Notes: a model not told the origin generated them from the sequence alone. A stretch of DNA of 64,000 nt from Allacma fusca (GCA_947179485.1 OX359248.1:50168386-50232385), one strand, 5' to 3'. Shown: positions 47,090-59,569, counted from the stretch's first letter. Numbers and translations are program-made.

Positions 47090-49720
47090 CCCAGACCCGA
47101 CACCACCCCTAAAAACAAAGGAAGGACCGGGTTAGTGCGAAGTGGTTGAGTTGGTTTTTACTAGGAGAATTTTTGAGTTCGGGAGCTAGACTACATGCGA
47201 AAGTGCTTAAAACTCGTCAGAATATGACGGAGTTGAAAGGAGAGGATTGTCTACGGAGCAGAGAGGCTTTAGTGATGAGATATCTTTAGGAATCCAGACG
47301 CGGTAGTAAAAGGACTTTTATATGGCTCATGGCTCAACTCACTCCAACACGACGAGCGCTCCACAATAAATCTTAATTCTGATATTTGATACCGCTCCCG
47401 CTTCTTTACCCAAAAAACTACTCACTTTCCCCACTCCCTTTCTCCCCTCTACAAACACAAAACAACCCACACCAACTAGCACAGTCACAGTGCACCCTCT
47501 TTGTGCCCATCCCCCCCAAAAATACGAAAACCCCTCTTAAAATCCACAATTTTCCGTACAAAGTCCCAACTCCAGAAAACATTTGTCTGGAGGCGCCCGC
47601 ATAGCGAGAGGCGACTCTGCATGTACAAACAACACCATTCAAAACAGCCAGCTCCCGTAATTCTTGTTACACAATCTGACTTTGGGAAAGCTCCACTCGG
47701 TGAGTAACTCCCTTGCAAATGCTCCCTTCCTTCATTCTTTCATACGCACAGGACCATGTCAAAACACATGCACAGAGCCTTAAATATCCCTATAGAGGTT
47801 TCTCCCTAAAAAACATTTTCCCAGCACTTAAGCCAAGGAGGGAAAATCTTAAATTCCCGGTAACACATACATATGTACATATGTACAAAAAACAGTATTT
47901 TTTAAGAATAGGCTTGAATTTCAGCCACGCGCCATAGAATTACATCACATGCTTCCGATTGCGTATAAACAGGGTGATTCCTCTGTCACACATTTTTCCC
48001 TCTGTTTTTCTTCCCATTGTAGGGACCCCTTCAGAAGCGCCTTTTCCCACGTTCCATAAATTCCTCCCAAAATTCCCATATAAGTCAATGCTAACTACTC
48101 CCCTTATTTTGCAAGCAAAGTGTTGCAGCTTTCTCTAAAAGCCCTCAAGGGTCTATTAAACGTCCAAATCCTTAAAAATTGAATATACCGGAAATATTTA
48201 CCTATTTAAGAAACATTTGAAAGGGGTTTCGTACGACAAAAAACACTATTTATTTTCGGAGAGACATCAACCTCGTGGAGTTCAGCGTCAAGGGGGGACC
48301 CAAATATAAAATCCAGTGGTGTGAAAACAATTTTGAGAAAGAATGGAGGAAAATACTTGAAAAAAAAAGAGAAAATCATTTTTGATACAACTCTTTGAAC
48401 TCACTGTCAGTTTTGAAAGTGCTCATATTTTTTATTCTATTCTCCCGAACAATTTTTGTTCCTACAATTTCCTCCCCTTAAAAATCCGTCTAAAGTTTTC
48501 GCCACTGACTGAAAACCAAGCATCCCAGCTTTGCCTTACCAGGGTCCCAATTTTACTCCTGAAATGCGGGCCAAATATTATACCATTTTAAAATACTCTT
48601 GTAAAAACTCTTGTAGAGCAAGGGATTGATGCGTCAAAGAAAAAGCGCAACGGGAGCTTTCACGTCTCTCAGAAGTAAAACGGAAATTGTTTTAGAAACT
48701 CTAAAACGTGGACAGTCGTCATGACTAAACCCGGTCATTAATTTAAGCAAAATGTTTTCTCAATTTGCAAAAAACATGTATGAGCTGTAAATTAATTTAT
48801 GGGCTAAAAATTAGCTGGCAATCGACAAGAGATTTTTTATGAGCTTTAATAATATTAATTTTCCGATGCAGACAAATTTATTTTACTTTCAGGACGGTTG
48901 TTTATATTTTTACGACTGGGAAATAAATTAATTGGAGTGTAATTTAGGAAGGAAAATTAAAAGTTTATGGGGGAAATTATTTTACAGTCAAAACTTTTGT
49001 TATGAGGACCTGGGAAAATAATGGGGATTCAAGCTGTTGAGAAAATTCTCGATTATATGTTTAATATTGTTTAAAAAAATCCTTCCTGGGAAGAAAAATT
49101 GAAGTGAGCGGGAAATGTTGGGGAAAGTTTTTGAATATAAAAATATGAGCGTTTATGAAGCTCATTTTGAGATGCCCAAAACTTTTGATACGTTTTTTAT
49201 ACTTGGACAACACAGGGCATATATGTATCCCATATATTTTTACATGTACCCCAAAAAAATATTGATATACAAAAATACTTGAGAGCATTCTCATTGCAAA
49301 CTACCGTCTGGAGCATTGCAGACGCTGAGATAATAAATATACATTTTTTTTAAACGGAAATATGCGAGCATCCAGAGACTCCGTCAGTGTTGGGGCATTT
49401 ATGAGAATGTACATACATACATGGAACCTTTCATATAGATAGGATTGCATGGGAGACTATATAGTGGTCTAATGGTCTAGTATGAAAACTAGAGGCAGGG
49501 CTTATGTACGCAGTGGAAATAAAGCAGAGTCGAGGGAAAAAAAGAGAAAGGAATCTAAAATATAATGGCTTTTGCTCCTGCCTTCAACAATCTTCCTGCA
49601 TAATAGTGCAATTTCCTATGTATTATACATACGAATCTCGAAAAGTATACGTGAGGAGTCTAACTAACAATACGGGGACCGTGCAAAAATGGCTCTGTGC
49701 ATTCTGGAAGCTTCAGGAGT
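47090..49720. other. Interval with no recognised gene
   Basis: Contains ACATATGTACATATGTAC near 47870. Overlapping open frames on both strands at 47386-47718 and single frames at 48382-48591 and 49061-49294 are unrecognised. Confidence 0.4.
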
Positions 49721-49723
49721 AGA

Positions 49724-49934
49724 GAGGCCCGACAGGAATTAAAAGAGGCCCGTAGGAAATACATTGGCCTCACTTGAAATTTTGGTTTTTTCAAGTTATG
49801 CAAAAACTTTTAAAAAAGAGGCCCGTTAGAAATGTATGGGCCTCAAAAATTCCCAAGGTTTTTTATGGAATTTGTATATTATGCTAAATGAGGTGCTTTT
49901 GAGAAAAGAGGCCCGTGAAAACATCCTTGGCCTC
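49724..49934. repeat. Three evenly built GAGGCC/GGCCTC hairpins
   Basis: Each 27-bp block begins GAGGCCCGT and ends GGCCTC, giving a 6-bp stem and a 15-base loop: 49745-49771, 49818-49844 and 49908-49934. An extra left arm (GAGGCCCG) is at 49724-49731. The blocks are followed by similar T-rich DNA, so this looks like a diverged tandem repeat of about 70-90 bp whose stems have been preserved. Confidence 0.6.
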
Positions 49935-49939
49935 AAGGG

Positions 49940-50930
49940 TTTTTAAAGGATTTAATGATTCTCAGATTGGGGAGAGAACCTTAAAAAAATATGGACACCT
50001 TAAAAATTTTTAGGGTTTTTTGAAGGTTTTTAAAAGAAAATTAAATATTTAGAAAATAAGTGTTTTTTATTTTAAAATGATATGTGGACGGTGTTTGAGC
50101 CAAAGGGCTTCCATGCAGTGCAGTAAATATGTAGAGAATTGAGGGAAATTTTTACGTAGCCCTCTTATTCCTCCACTTGACTGGGAGTATTTTGAACAGC
50201 TGTGGAGACCAGTTGGGCTGAGAATGAGAGTTTGAACTCATACTGAGATTCCGCCTTCAATTCCATTCTCTCTCTCTCTCACTCTCTGTCTCTCTCTCAG
50301 TGCGCCCATGAAAATCTCAAAAGGGCTGCTGTTGCGGGCTGAGAGGAGAAAATGGCCACGATGACATTTTACTTGTTTACATTACAACAACTTTTCATTT
50401 CAATATTTATTTCCACTACATCTCTCAGCAAACATTCTGAGGGCGAGGAATTTCCTGAGAAAATTGAAGGGAGGAGATATAGGAGGAGATGAGGAGTGAG
50501 AAAGTACCTTCCAAAAACTTATATCATTTTCATCTTCTCTTTTTCTTGTAACTTCCTCTTCTGCGGCTTTTCTTTCCTTTTCTCCTCCTTCCTTCACTGG
50601 TTATATTTTAGAAAAGGAGCTCAACAACTCTCATACAAACAACAGCATGAGCTTTAATTTTTATGGAAAACTTTCTCCCTGAAATTTGATCCTATTCCTT
50701 TGTACTATATTCGAAGGTGCACATCATTCAGAATCCTGTAACATGAACGTGTTACACTGGCTGTTTTCTCTACGAATCTATGCAGAATTTCAGAGTTGAT
50801 AGGAGATTTTTCTGTTACGCAAAATTTGGAGCTATGAAAGTAGAATTTTCCAGCAAGCATTTTTCACTTATGATACAAACATTATAACTTAAGGGTTTAC
50901 GATGTAAAATTTGCTACCAACAAAAAGAGC
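49940..50930. other. Interval with CT microsatellite
   Basis: A CT-rich tract lies at about 50269-50300. No gene recognised. Confidence 0.4.
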
Positions 50931-50934
50931 TTGC

Positions 50935-51245
50935 GGTCCAAAATGTTAAGGCTTACGATGCAAAATTTTGGGGCTTACGATGCAAAACTTTGGGGCTTAC
51001 GATGCAAAACTTTGGGGCTTACGATGCAAAACTTTGGGGCTTTTAATGAAACATTTTGAGGTTTACGATACAAAATTTTGGGGTTTACGATGCAAATTTT
51101 TCTACAAACAAAATTTAAGGGCTTTAGATTCAAAATTTTGGGGCTTGCGCTGCAAAACGTTTGGGTTTACAAAGTAAAATTTTCTACCCGCTAAATTTTG
51201 AGGCTTACGAAGTAAAATTGTCTATCTACCAAATTATTTGGCCTA
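50935..51245 (+). repeat. 22-bp minisatellite GGGGCTTACGATGCAAAAYTTT, about 13 copies
   Basis: The core copies near 50950-51040 are nearly identical. Outer copies are diverged and interrupted by a CTACAAACAAAATTTAAGG block that itself recurs (about 50915, 51095 and 51185). This array is not of the CTTGACC type. Confidence 0.9.
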
Positions 51246-51249
51246 AAAA

Positions 51250-52980
51250 GCAAATTTAGATCACTTTGAATAGATAAATAAAGCAAGAAAATCGAGAATT
51301 GAATTCTCATCAGTTCCTACGAAGATTGAGATTGCAACTTGCACCAACACGGCTTCCGAATGTTTTCTCCGAGTTATTAAAAATTTTTGATCATTTAGAA
51401 TGCATATACTTCCTCTATAGGTAATTCCCTAGGGAGGATATATGAACTGATATGTGTGTATGCACTTACACGTAGGTAATTATATTGAAGTTATGTCCTT
51501 GTATGTACATTACGGGCAAAATATAGGAAATGTAGGAATGGAGTTGGAGAAAGTGGGAAAAGTAACGAGGGAGCAGTTTTCTTATTTGCCAATGAGGAAA
51601 CGGCAAGTCATTTGAGTACTTCTACGGAATCACCTTCATGTTTCTATGCATAAGTAAATTTGTGCATATAAGCTTCCATTACAATATTTAACTTTGAAAG
51701 TTAGAAGCCTTCAAGAGATTTTCCATGTATGAAAAACTCGCTTGTTTTCCCCCTATTCCTAGGAAATTTACATTCAGTGCTTCCTTAAGTGCAGATGCTT
51801 TCTTTGACCTATATGAATGGCCTTTATTTGAAATTTACCTATTCGCCCTTTTATACACATAAGTGAGTCTTGACTCCTTCCAAAACTCATGAGAAATTTA
51901 GACATTTGAAGTGCAGAGAGTCCCATGGAAAATTCTCATTTGTAACTTTCGTGGGAAATGAATTTAGAATTATTTGAAGTGTAAATTTCGGAAAACGTTC
52001 TCTGCAATTTTTCCCAATTTTTTATAACTGCATCAGTCCAGATTAAAAATGTTTGAATTTTTTGAAAACAATTTATTTATTTTAAATAACACCCCAAGTA
52101 GAAACATTCGGGTTGCTCACATAATGTTTACAACTTTAAGAAAATTAAATTTTATTTGATTAGGGAGGTTTTTTCCTTGAGGACAAGTATCTTGCAAAAT
52201 TTTTATAGTGTCCTTGTAGGCCTGTGCAAAAATATATGGGTAGAAAATTTGCATAGAAAATAATCCGAATTTTGAAGTAGAATAATTTTGGGAAGAAGGG
52301 TAGTCTACGAAAGAGAGAATAAAGTGCATTTGAAATGGTACATTGTGAGAAGATCTGAAGACCTATAAAGCTCCATGCATTTTTGAGTGCAGTGTGGACG
52401 ATTGTGAAAAGGAAGATTCGGGAAGTGTAATGTATGCAGAGTAATGGTGTAGGTTGATGGAGCTACTTTCAGGAGAACTCTTTGCAAACAAATAACTTGG
52501 AGGGAGGGAGAAAGTCAAAGTGGAAGATCGTAAGTGTGGGAAAGAGGGAAAACAAGTTGAGGAGGAGATTGGTGGCCTTTAGCGATTTCCTCATGGCCAT
52601 GCATTACAGACTGAGTACATGTTGGATGATGGTCTGAGAACTCCGTGTAATCCGGACGTGTTGAGTTTTCCATATCTTCACGTACAATTTATACACTAAT
52701 GTTCCAGGCGCGTGTGGAGATTCTCTAATGGAAATCTCACAGACACTATTTCCCAAAAGAGACCCCAAGCCTTACACCTCTAGCCTTAGTTTTTTCATAT
52801 GCATTAGAATAGAGTTTGCATCAAGTTCCCGGCATCCTGGTAAGTTCTGTAGCAATTCGAATTTTTTTTAGGGCAGTGTCAAGTATGGGCCAAGTTTCGG
52901 ACACTATTGAATTGACAGTAGCTTCTTTAGTTCCAGTCAAATGCTTGTGAAGTTAAGGAACAATTCTGGAATCCGATATA
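51250..52980. other. Interval with no recognised gene
   Basis: AT-rich DNA; overlapping short frames at 52117-52487 on the reverse strand are unrecognised. Confidence 0.4.
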
Positions 52981-52984
52981 CATT

Positions 52985-53830
52985 GTTGGAGGTGATTAGG
53001 TCAATTTTACATCAATGAGGTCAAATATAGGTCACTTGAGGAAAGTTAGGTCGTCAAAGTTATTTTAAAGTCATTGAGGCCATTTTCAGGTCATTGAGGT
53101 CATTTTCAGGTCATTGAGGTCATTTTCAGGTCATTGAGGTCATTTTCATGTCATTGAGGTCATTTTCAGGTCATTGTCATTTTCAGGTCATTGTCATTTT
53201 CAGGTCATCAAGATCAATTTCAGTTCATTAAGATCAATTTAAGAGTATAGTGTTTTTAGGTCTTTACAATCATTTCCAGGTCATTGGGATCAATTTCAGG
53301 TCCTACGGTTTAGTTATATTTCATTGAGGTCAACTTTAGATTACATAGGTCAATCGTAGTTCAACACAGTGAATCCAGATGAATTTTTATTTTGAGAGAT
53401 TAAAAGTTTTTTTCTCTTTAGGTCATATTTTTTAGGTTTGTTTACATTATTTAGGTCAAATTTAAATGATTGAGGTCAAGTTGAGGTCACTGATGCCAAG
53501 TGTACGTAACGCAGGTTATTTTTAGTTTATTGAGTTTAAGTTTACATCATTAAGGCTCAGATTGGATTAGCATAGATGTTCATACAAGTTTGACCTGTTT
53601 AGGTCAATTGAAGGTCATTTACATCCCCTTTTAGTATTTCAGGTCAATCCTCGGTTATTTAGGTCAAATTTTGATTCCTTCCAACGCATGTTAATTATGT
53701 ATATCGAAATTTGAATGTTTACACCAAGATATGATTATTTCATAGTCGTGAACTTTAAAATAAGGTTATTTTAGCCAACCATATTTAATTTCAGGTCAAG
53801 GTCACTCAGGCAAAAAATATGTTACTCTAG
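52985..53830 (-). repeat. AGGTCA field with a 20-bp array
   Basis: The ordered part (53088-53173) repeats AGGTCATTGAGGTCATTTTC, about four units, each with two AGGTCA half-sites separated alternately by 3 and 5 bp. Outside it, AGGTCAATTT, AGGTCAAGTT and AGGTCATT words recur irregularly to about 53830. Confidence 0.85.
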
Positions 53831-53839
53831 ATGACCAAG

Positions 53840-54530
53840 TTTCAAGTCAAGTACAGTTTTTTAAGGCACACTCAATATTATTTAAATGCGTACTAAAATT
53901 TTGAATTTAATTAAAAATCACAATTGGTCATAATTGAATTCAATTTTAAAAATCTACCCCTTGAAATGATTCGACACGACCCGAGCTCTTGTGGCAGGAA
54001 AAGCTAAAATCTACAGTAGCTTACACATTTTTAAGCCAGTGATTCTCATATACTACAACGTTGGCACGATTAGGGTGGAAGGAAATCCCACTTTGCTTTC
54101 TCCCAATGTCCACAAGTAACAATAATGTTAAAAATAGTAGTGTACAGTTCCAAAGGCTTATTTATTTTTCATACGGCGTCTTCCACACTTGCAATGCTTG
54201 GGCTCTCCGGAGGAACAAGCAAAAGTTACGGGAAAATTATGGGACAAAATGGACCTTTAAAAAATGGAGATGTTCGGGGAAAAAAGGCGGAGGAAGGGCG
54301 CAGAGATAAGATTGCGTATTCATCGATCGAAATGACAATAATGTTGAGAAAAAAAATAAATCACAGAAGTGTGTCGACAGACTTTGAAACGAGTCAAGTG
54401 ATTATTTTGCCAAGTTTGCGAAGCGGGAAAACGTCCGGAAATGTCAGGATTTTCTATTTCTTTGATCCCATCTGTTATAGCAATCTAATCGTAGATTATT
54501 TGCTTGTTCAACAACTCTCCCATCAATTTC
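53840..54530. other. Interval with no recognised gene
   Basis: Two overlapping forward frames (54061-54309 and 54125-54568) have no recognisable domain; the second runs into the MITE tip at 54537. Confidence 0.35.
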
Positions 54531-54536
54531 AATACA

Positions 54537-54800
54537 CAGTCGACTCTCTCTATAACGGGCGCCCTTAAAATATCATTTCCTCATAATTCTAATCAAATAT
54601 TCCGGAACATTCCTCCTCTCATTTTTTTCTTACTACAAAAACATACTCAGGGAAACCCCGTTTTAAAGTAAACTTTCTAAATAAATGAAAAAATTCAACA
54701 CATTCCACTTATTTAGTTTTTAAAAATTCATTTTCTCCACAGTTGCATTAAAATATTTTGGAACATTCCTCTTCTGTACACTTAATTTCTCTCCGTACCG
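54537..54800 (+). mobile_element. Pogo-like MITE, well-kept left end and two cores
   Basis: The tip CAGTCGACTCTCTCTATAAC continues GGGCGCCCTT. The first core variant (GGAACATTCCTCCTCT) is at 54605, 68 bp from the tip, and a second core lies at about 54762-54777. This is the best match to the tip consensus in the window. The distal tip is unclear, so the right boundary is approximate and two overlapping copies are possible. Confidence 0.55.
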
Positions 54801-55032
54801 AACTCATGCTTAACTCTCATTACATTAGAACCTCCGATCCTAGGGAAAAATGTTTTACGTCAGAAATCCTTGAAATTATTCTCACAGTGCCCCATGCAAA
54901 TTCCCCTCCTCAGAAGAGCGTCTAATAACTACAGTCCGGCTAAGTCAGAGCTCTGGATCAGATCTAATCCGAAATACACATGTTCGCATTACCTCTTAGC
55001 CCTGATAATTTGTGTACATGCGAAAACATATA

Positions 55033-55125
55033 CAGTCGACCCTCCCTAGGATTCTTATCCTCACGAAAGCATTTTCTCAAAAACTACATCAATAATAAAT
55101 CCTGGAACATTCCTCTTCTGCCGAG
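55033..55125 (+). mobile_element. Pogo-like MITE, left end plus core
   Basis: TA then CAGTCGACCCTCCCTAGGAT, with GGAACATTCCTCTTCT at 55104-55119, 71 bp from the tip. No distal tip identified. Confidence 0.55.
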
Positions 55126-55129
55126 CATT

Positions 55130-55890
55130 CTCCTAATAGTCAAACTTTGTTAATTTTCAAGGGTGCTTAAAACTGTGCGATTGCACTCTAAGGCAGAGTT
55201 GAGATGCTGGAGTGACTCCGAGTCTCTCTCTCTCTCTCTATGGAAACGCCTACATTTGTGGAGATGTAACGTGGGAAATGAAAGTTTGCATGGAAACGGA
55301 GATTTGATACGAAATGTTGAGGATGGAATTTCCCTCTCTTTTTCTCATTTTCTCACACAGACACACGTTTTACATGTGATCCCGAGCCTGCTCTTTTCTT
55401 TGCTGAGCTTATCCCGCCTTGTGCTCTCTCGTTCCCTCTCTTTCGCTCTCTTCCCCTCCCTCCCCCTCCTCCTCCTCCTCCAATCTCTCTCTATAAATAC
55501 TGGAGGTATATTGTGATGACTCAATTCTTTGTCCACTTATTCCTCCTCGCTCTCTGTCAACACATATAAAATGTGAAGAGAGACAGACAGCTAGAGTGGA
55601 TTGAAAGGAGACAGATTGAATTTCATTCATGTGCGGAGTCAATTCCAATGACTTACGACTTACAGGCAGAGAGGAGGATCGTAAACGATTTTTGAGTCTG
55701 GAAGAGGCACTCTCAAAATTTGACTCATCTGCACAAGGCAGGATTATTTCCCAAGAAAAATCACGTTCAAGTATCAGCCCTTATTATCAATTATGAGCAA
55801 TGTCTCTTTTTTTCCTCAACTCTTTTCCATGGGACTCAACAGTGATTGGAATAGACTCAAGCTGAGCTTATACATCTGTCAGATACCTTT
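55130..55890. other. Interval with CT-rich tracts
   Basis: CT-rich stretches at about 55222-55240 and 55425-55495 create overlapping Ser/Leu-rich and Arg/Glu-rich frames on opposite strands. These are low-complexity artefacts. Confidence 0.45.
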
Positions 55891-55896
55891 ATCTTA

Positions 55897-56025
55897 CAGT
55901 CGAGCCTTCCTGTAGCTAATCCCTTGATAAAAGTTTATTTTCCTGGAGGAGTACATATGCCTTGGGGCATGTCCCCGTTTAAATACATGCAAATACATAT
56001 GTAATTCTGTAACATTCCTCTTCTG
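55897..56025 (+). mobile_element. Pogo-like MITE fragment
   Basis: TA then CAGTCGAGCCTTCCTGTAGC. A core (GTAACATTCCTCTTCT) lies at about 56009-56024, 112 bp from the tip. The extra distance is occupied by ACATATG-rich sequence (about 55950-56000), perhaps an insertion. Confidence 0.45.
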
Positions 56026-56186
56026 CAATTGTTATATTTTCGGACCCAATTTTTAAAAAAATTCTGAAACGAAAACATTAAATTAATTTTCCTGTAAAAG
56101 AGAATTATTTTATCGACCCTCACTAAGCTTACCTATTATTTAAAAGGGAATCCTTTACATTCAGAAACTGTTGTATAAAAAACTTT

Positions 56187-56220
56187 CACACACACACACA
56201 CACATACACACATACACACA
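56187..56220 (+). repeat. (CA)n microsatellite
   Basis: Runs of CA with CATA interruptions. Confidence 0.9.
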
Positions 56221-56476
56221 CTGTTGGATCCGGGAGAGAAAGTTGAGGGAATGAGTGCACAAGAGAGAACTTTCCCTATTCTAAAGCATTACATCCGCTT
56301 GAGAGAAAAAAAGGAAAAAAAGGGGAAAGTTAAAACTTGCGTGTACAAGAGCGGATGAAAAAAATAAATATTGACATAAAACAAAAAAAAACACAAGTTT
56401 ATTCAGAAAGTCAGACGAAGTTGAAATAGTGGGAACCTCCATTGTGCACCGTAAACTGGGATTCAAGGGAGAAAAT

Positions 56477-56702
56477 CTGGAGTAAACTCCTGCTATGAAG
56501 GATCCCCGTAAAAAGCATTGTCTGTATAGGGGCGAAAATTTTGAGCAAATCCCATTTTAAGGTTATGTTGATTTTTTGGGTGTATAAAAACATGCAGTTA
56601 TGGAGAGCCAATCAGGGGGATTGGCGCTATGGAAATATATAGATAGGTACATATGCATGTAGTTGTGTAACATTCCTCTTCTGTGGTAGTTAGATTTGAC
56701 TG
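56477..56702 (-). mobile_element. Possible pogo-like MITE copy, 226 bp
   Basis: The right tip, read in reverse, is CAGTCAAATCTAACTACC, followed by TA. The left end CTGGAGTAAACTCCTGCTAT continues GAAGGATCCCCG and resembles an inner tip. The core at about 56665-56680 is in forward orientation and only about 22 bp from the right tip, so the copy may be rearranged or composed of two insertions. Confidence 0.4.
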
Positions 56703-56704
56703 TA

Positions 56705-57260
56705 TGACTCTGCTAGACATATGGTTAACATTAATGTACACGTGAGACATAAGAGGTTTGGAAATTAAAACTTTTGGAGGGGAAAGTCAATCCATTAGAG
56801 ACGAAGGGCTGCGTTAATCCTGTCTCTACAGTCAATGTGCACGATCTGAATTTTTCTCGTGCCCATGGGAAAATCCCCTGTAATTGTTTCCTTGTTAATG
56901 TAAGGGCCAGAGCAGAGCTTTAGTCAAGGGCTCTTTATCCTTTTCAAGTGCAAAACTCTTTTTTCCTTTTAAATTTTTTAGGCTCAAATGCACACTCTAA
57001 ATGCACACTGGGCTTCTTGGATTTTTGGATTTTTTTTTGCAGGGGAGGGAAATCATTGGGTGAGATTGGCGAGTATGGGGAAGAGACTTCAAAATTGGGT
57101 TGTAATTTTTATTATGGCGGGAAGGAAATATGGTAGCAAGTTTTGTAATCTGAGATTTTTAAAGAGTTTTTTCGTTTTAAGATTAGTTTAGGTGACTTTT
57201 TGGAATGGTTTTCTGTATTTACTGAAATTTTGACCTGGTAATATGAGATTATTTTGAATA
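56705..57260. other. Interval with no recognised feature
   Basis: Two overlapping frames at 56948-57191 are Phe/Gly-rich and unrecognised. Confidence 0.35.
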
Positions 57261-57264
57261 CTAG

Positions 57265-57445
57265 CTAACTTGACACAGATTTGACCTCAACCTGACCCAG
57301 GTTTGACCTCAATCTGTCTCCGGTTTGACCTCAACCTGACCCAGGTTTGACCTCAACCTGCCTCAGGTTTGACCTCAACTTGACCCAGTTTTGAGCTCAA
57401 CTTGACCCAATTTTGAGCTACACCTGACACAACTTTGCACAAAAT
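57265..57445 (+). repeat. 22-bp minisatellite TTTGACCTCAA-CCTGACCCAGG
   Basis: Two 11-bp halves per unit, about seven units. In the middle, TGCCTCAGG and TGTCTCCGG variants replace TGACCCAGG. Degenerate CTTGACC words continue to about 57660. Confidence 0.9.
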
Positions 57446-57669
57446 TGACATACATGTGTCTCAAACTTGGTACAGATGTGACCCCTACTTGACCAAGATT
57501 TTAAATAAATGTGGTCTTAACTTCACACGTGGTGAAGACTTAACATATGCATATTTGACCTAAAAGTGACCTAACGTAATATAACTGACACAGATTCAAC
57601 CTAAATTGGACCTAGATTTTACACCAACTTGACCAACACTTGACTCAATGGAAACTTTGCAAGTACTGT

Positions 57670-58880
57670 AAAACCACTTGACTTGAATGTAACCAATCTT
57701 TAAATTTAAAAATGAACTTAAAATTATTGAAATTTGATCCACACTTAAATCCAAATTTGAATTGAAATTTCCACTAGTTCACATGCACTAACGGTCGTTT
57801 ACTCATAAATGGATTGGGTGCGAAATAGGAAAGGAATTATCCGAAAATAGCATGCTCGGCGTGCATTAAATAATCTAAGACTCGACTCCTGCGAATACGA
57901 AATCAGCTAGGAAGGCCTCTTTTGTGGAAATGAATGCAATTATCAAGTCAGGTTCATTTCCTAGTTCTTCTCTCCTCATGAGGCTCCGTTCATGCAACCT
58001 CTTCATGAGCTTTCCACTCAATGGACAGGCACAGGCACGGACGTGCGTTTCAATAGAAGTACTCGAATGGACCCCAACCTCAAAACACGCCATATCTCCT
58101 CTTGTTCGACCCCCAACCTTAGCTATCCCTCTCACATTTAATTCACTCCACTCTTACCATTCACGTCTGCTGTGTACTCCACGATTTTGTTTTCAGCCCA
58201 CAAATTTAGTCCCTTTTTTATTACACAAATTTTACTGATTTTGTATTCAAAAATTGAGCCTTCTAATTTTTGCAGGAACGTCGCAACTGTTACATTCCAT
58301 AAATTTAGCTTATTTTGTATTGAAAAAACGCGCCCTCTTTTGCATTTCAAATTTGGCCGCTATATAAATTCCTAAAATCGTGTTTTACATTCCACCAATT
58401 TAAACAAGCTTCAGGGTCTTTTATAATTTATCGAAAATCAGTAACTTTTCTATTGAAAATATTTAGCGTCTTTTGCATTTGCAAATTTGCATATTTTGTT
58501 TTGCAAGCAAGACAAGAAAACATCAATAAAGTGCATTTTGCAGTTAAAAATCTTTTTTTCAAGCATAATAATTTCAGAGTATTTGGCAAAATTTCAAAAA
58601 TGATTTATTTCTAAAAATCCTCTTTTGTATGTATTTTTAACTTTTTTAATGTGGATTAGCTCCTGGAATGAGACACGTAGATAATCCTATCCAACTGAGT
58701 CAAGCTCAAAAGGAGGTAAGTCCATAGTAATGAAGGAGAAAGAAGGAGGACGGAAGGCCTAAAAAGTGTTATTACTTTAATAGGATCCCCCTCCAGACAC
58801 GAGTAAGGCATTAAGTATGCAAAGCCACATGGCTGGGATTAAAATGCAAAACACGCTGAGAATAAAAGATAGATATATAA
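57670..58880. other. Interval with an unrecognised, relatively GC-rich stretch
   Basis: Between about 57880 and 58150 base composition is less AT-rich than the surroundings, and both strands carry open frames (reverse 57875-58135, 86 codons; forward 57924-58238, 104 codons). Neither matches a family I recognise. An exon here is possible but not supported. From 58200 to 58640 the DNA is AT-rich with recurring TTTTGCATT and AAATTTAG words. Confidence 0.3.
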
Positions 58881-58883
58881 GTA

Positions 58884-59000
58884 CAGTCAAGCTCAAATTA
58901 TAGGATGTAAATTCCTTTGAAACAAAATATCCCTGTTGAAAAAATCCCCATAAATTTATTCCTTCAAACTTTACATACAGTGTAGAACCTGCTCACATAC
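58884..59000 (+). mobile_element. Pogo-like MITE tip fragments
   Basis: TA then CAGTCAAGCTCAAATTATAG at 58884. A second tip-like word, CAGTGTAGAACCTGCTCAC, follows at 58978 in the same orientation. No distal tips. Confidence 0.35.
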
Positions 59001-59379
59001 ATACATATGTACGTTACGTCTCCTTGCACACAATATATGAAGTACAGACGACATTCTTTTACAGGTCCTCAGATTTTCTTCTTGAATGTATTTTATTCAC
59101 AGTGCAGTGAATTATTTTTTTAAATGCGACATTTTAAAATAAAATCGTCCAAAATTTTCCCATTAAAATTGTCCCTAAAAATGTGTCCACAAAATTTGCC
59201 CATAAAATTTTATTATTTCTATTATTACAATTTACTTTGCCTTCAAAATTTCAAGGTGGTAATTGAGACAAATACTCCAAAAAATGTATTTAGAACATTT
59301 TGCATCTTCCTCGATGAGATATGTCATTTATCTTATAAACCTTGTTAATTTTATAATTCAATATTTTTTAATTCACTTT

Positions 59380-59560
59380 GCCCATTTTGCATTGAATTTC
59401 CGGCACTTAGCGCATTTGGCTAGTAAATTTTAAGCACTTAGCACATTTTGCATTTAATTTTAAGCACTTAGCTCCTTTTGCTTGTAAATTTTAAGCACGT
59501 AGCTCCTTTTGCTTGTAAATTTTAAGCACTTAACACATTTTGCATTTAATTATTAAATTA
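59380..59560 (+). repeat. 31-bp minisatellite, about 6 copies
   Basis: The unit contains TTTTAAGCACTTAGCTCC followed by TTTTGCTTGTAAA; a CACATTTTGCATTTAAT variant alternates with it. Isolated related words (TTTAGCACATTTTGCA) recur at about 59650. Confidence 0.88.
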
Positions 59561-59569
59561 AAGTTTATT

